From JAOZPE01 sp964601275 (GTDB taxonomy: Bacteria > Krumholzibacteriota > Krumholzibacteriia > JAJRXK01), in contig CAZRMV010000007.1 of NCBI GenBank assembly GCA_964601275.1, forward strand, positions 1-64,000: DNA of 64,000 nt. The letters run 5' to 3'. How positions within the stretch are numbered: position 1 is the first letter of the stretch; every line of letters starts with the position of its first letter. The notes below the pieces were generated by a model. That model was not told the origin of the DNA, searched no databases, and saw only the letters and a program-made list of their open reading frames with translations. Made by a program: the position numbers and the translations under genes. Shown piece by piece: positions 63,956 to 64,000 of the stretch.

Positions 63956-64000
63956 CCTTCGTCCCTCTCTTCGGGGGAGCGCCGGTCCCCGGATGCGAGA

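Overview
The window is about two-thirds G+C and gene-dense. Most of it is bacterial core metabolism, with one accessory patch at the left edge. Four signs point to an uncultured lineage near the FCB superphylum (Eisenbacteria/Krumholzibacteriota-like): two secreted proteins carry the C-terminal FlgD-like module (NPFNP...G.H...W.G.D..G..V.SG.Y) typical of that group; the sigma-70 factor is short (288 aa), as in Bacteroidota-type primary sigma factors; two predicted outer-membrane barrels imply a diderm; and menaquinone appears to be made by the futalosine route. The phylum assignment is inference.

Layout. 1-2.5 kb: the start of an IS256-family transposase, a CoiA-like nuclease cut at the IS end, and a frameshifted HNH endonuclease. 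2.5-8.8 kb: a minus-strand operon of a FemAB-like acyltransferase, a ThDP enzyme and YgfK. 9-18.8 kb: a CoA-transferase/GNAT fusion, a sigma factor, an M16 peptidase, two polytopic membrane proteins and a methyltransferase. 19-25.9 kb: MenG/UbiE, then secreted and outer-membrane proteins of unknown role and an extracellular nuclease. 26-33.9 kb: a haem operon (hemE-hemG-hemC-hemB-hemL) running into ubiX, a DUF1232 protein and a nucleotidyltransferase. 34-43 kb: an HNH endonuclease with a clear sigma-70 promoter, a STAS protein, a phosphoesterase, a subtilase, a UbiA prenyltransferase and a GT39-like protein. 43.5-48.7 kb: a MqnE/MqnC-like protein without radical-SAM cysteines, mqnA, a candidate small selenoprotein, and lutABC. 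48.9-51.4 kb: a GT2/LABN/ArnT-like glycolipid operon. 51.5-64 kb: ygeW, ygeY, two fold-type II PLP enzymes, an ssnA-like gene, an XdhD-like FeS-Mo hydroxylase, an unknown protein and a fused FeS-FAD subunit.

How the genes fit together. Homologues of ygeW, ygeY, ygfK, ssnA and xdhD lie together in E. coli in the neighbourhood linked to selenium-dependent molybdenum hydroxylases and anaerobic purine/urate breakdown; here ygfK is about 45 kb from the rest. MqnA, UbiA, UbiX and MenG would serve futalosine-type menaquinone synthesis, and LutABC would feed lactate electrons into the chain.

The two most unusual signals are adjacent. One is a MqnE/C relative that has lost its Fe-S cluster motif. The other is a 29-codon membrane ORF whose UGA is followed by a SECIS-like hairpin with a GGUC loop, as in E. 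coli fdhF, and by an open frame to a second stop. Two frameshifts in homopolymer-rich sequence (near 1,745 and 41,182) each look like one missing base and may be assembly errors.
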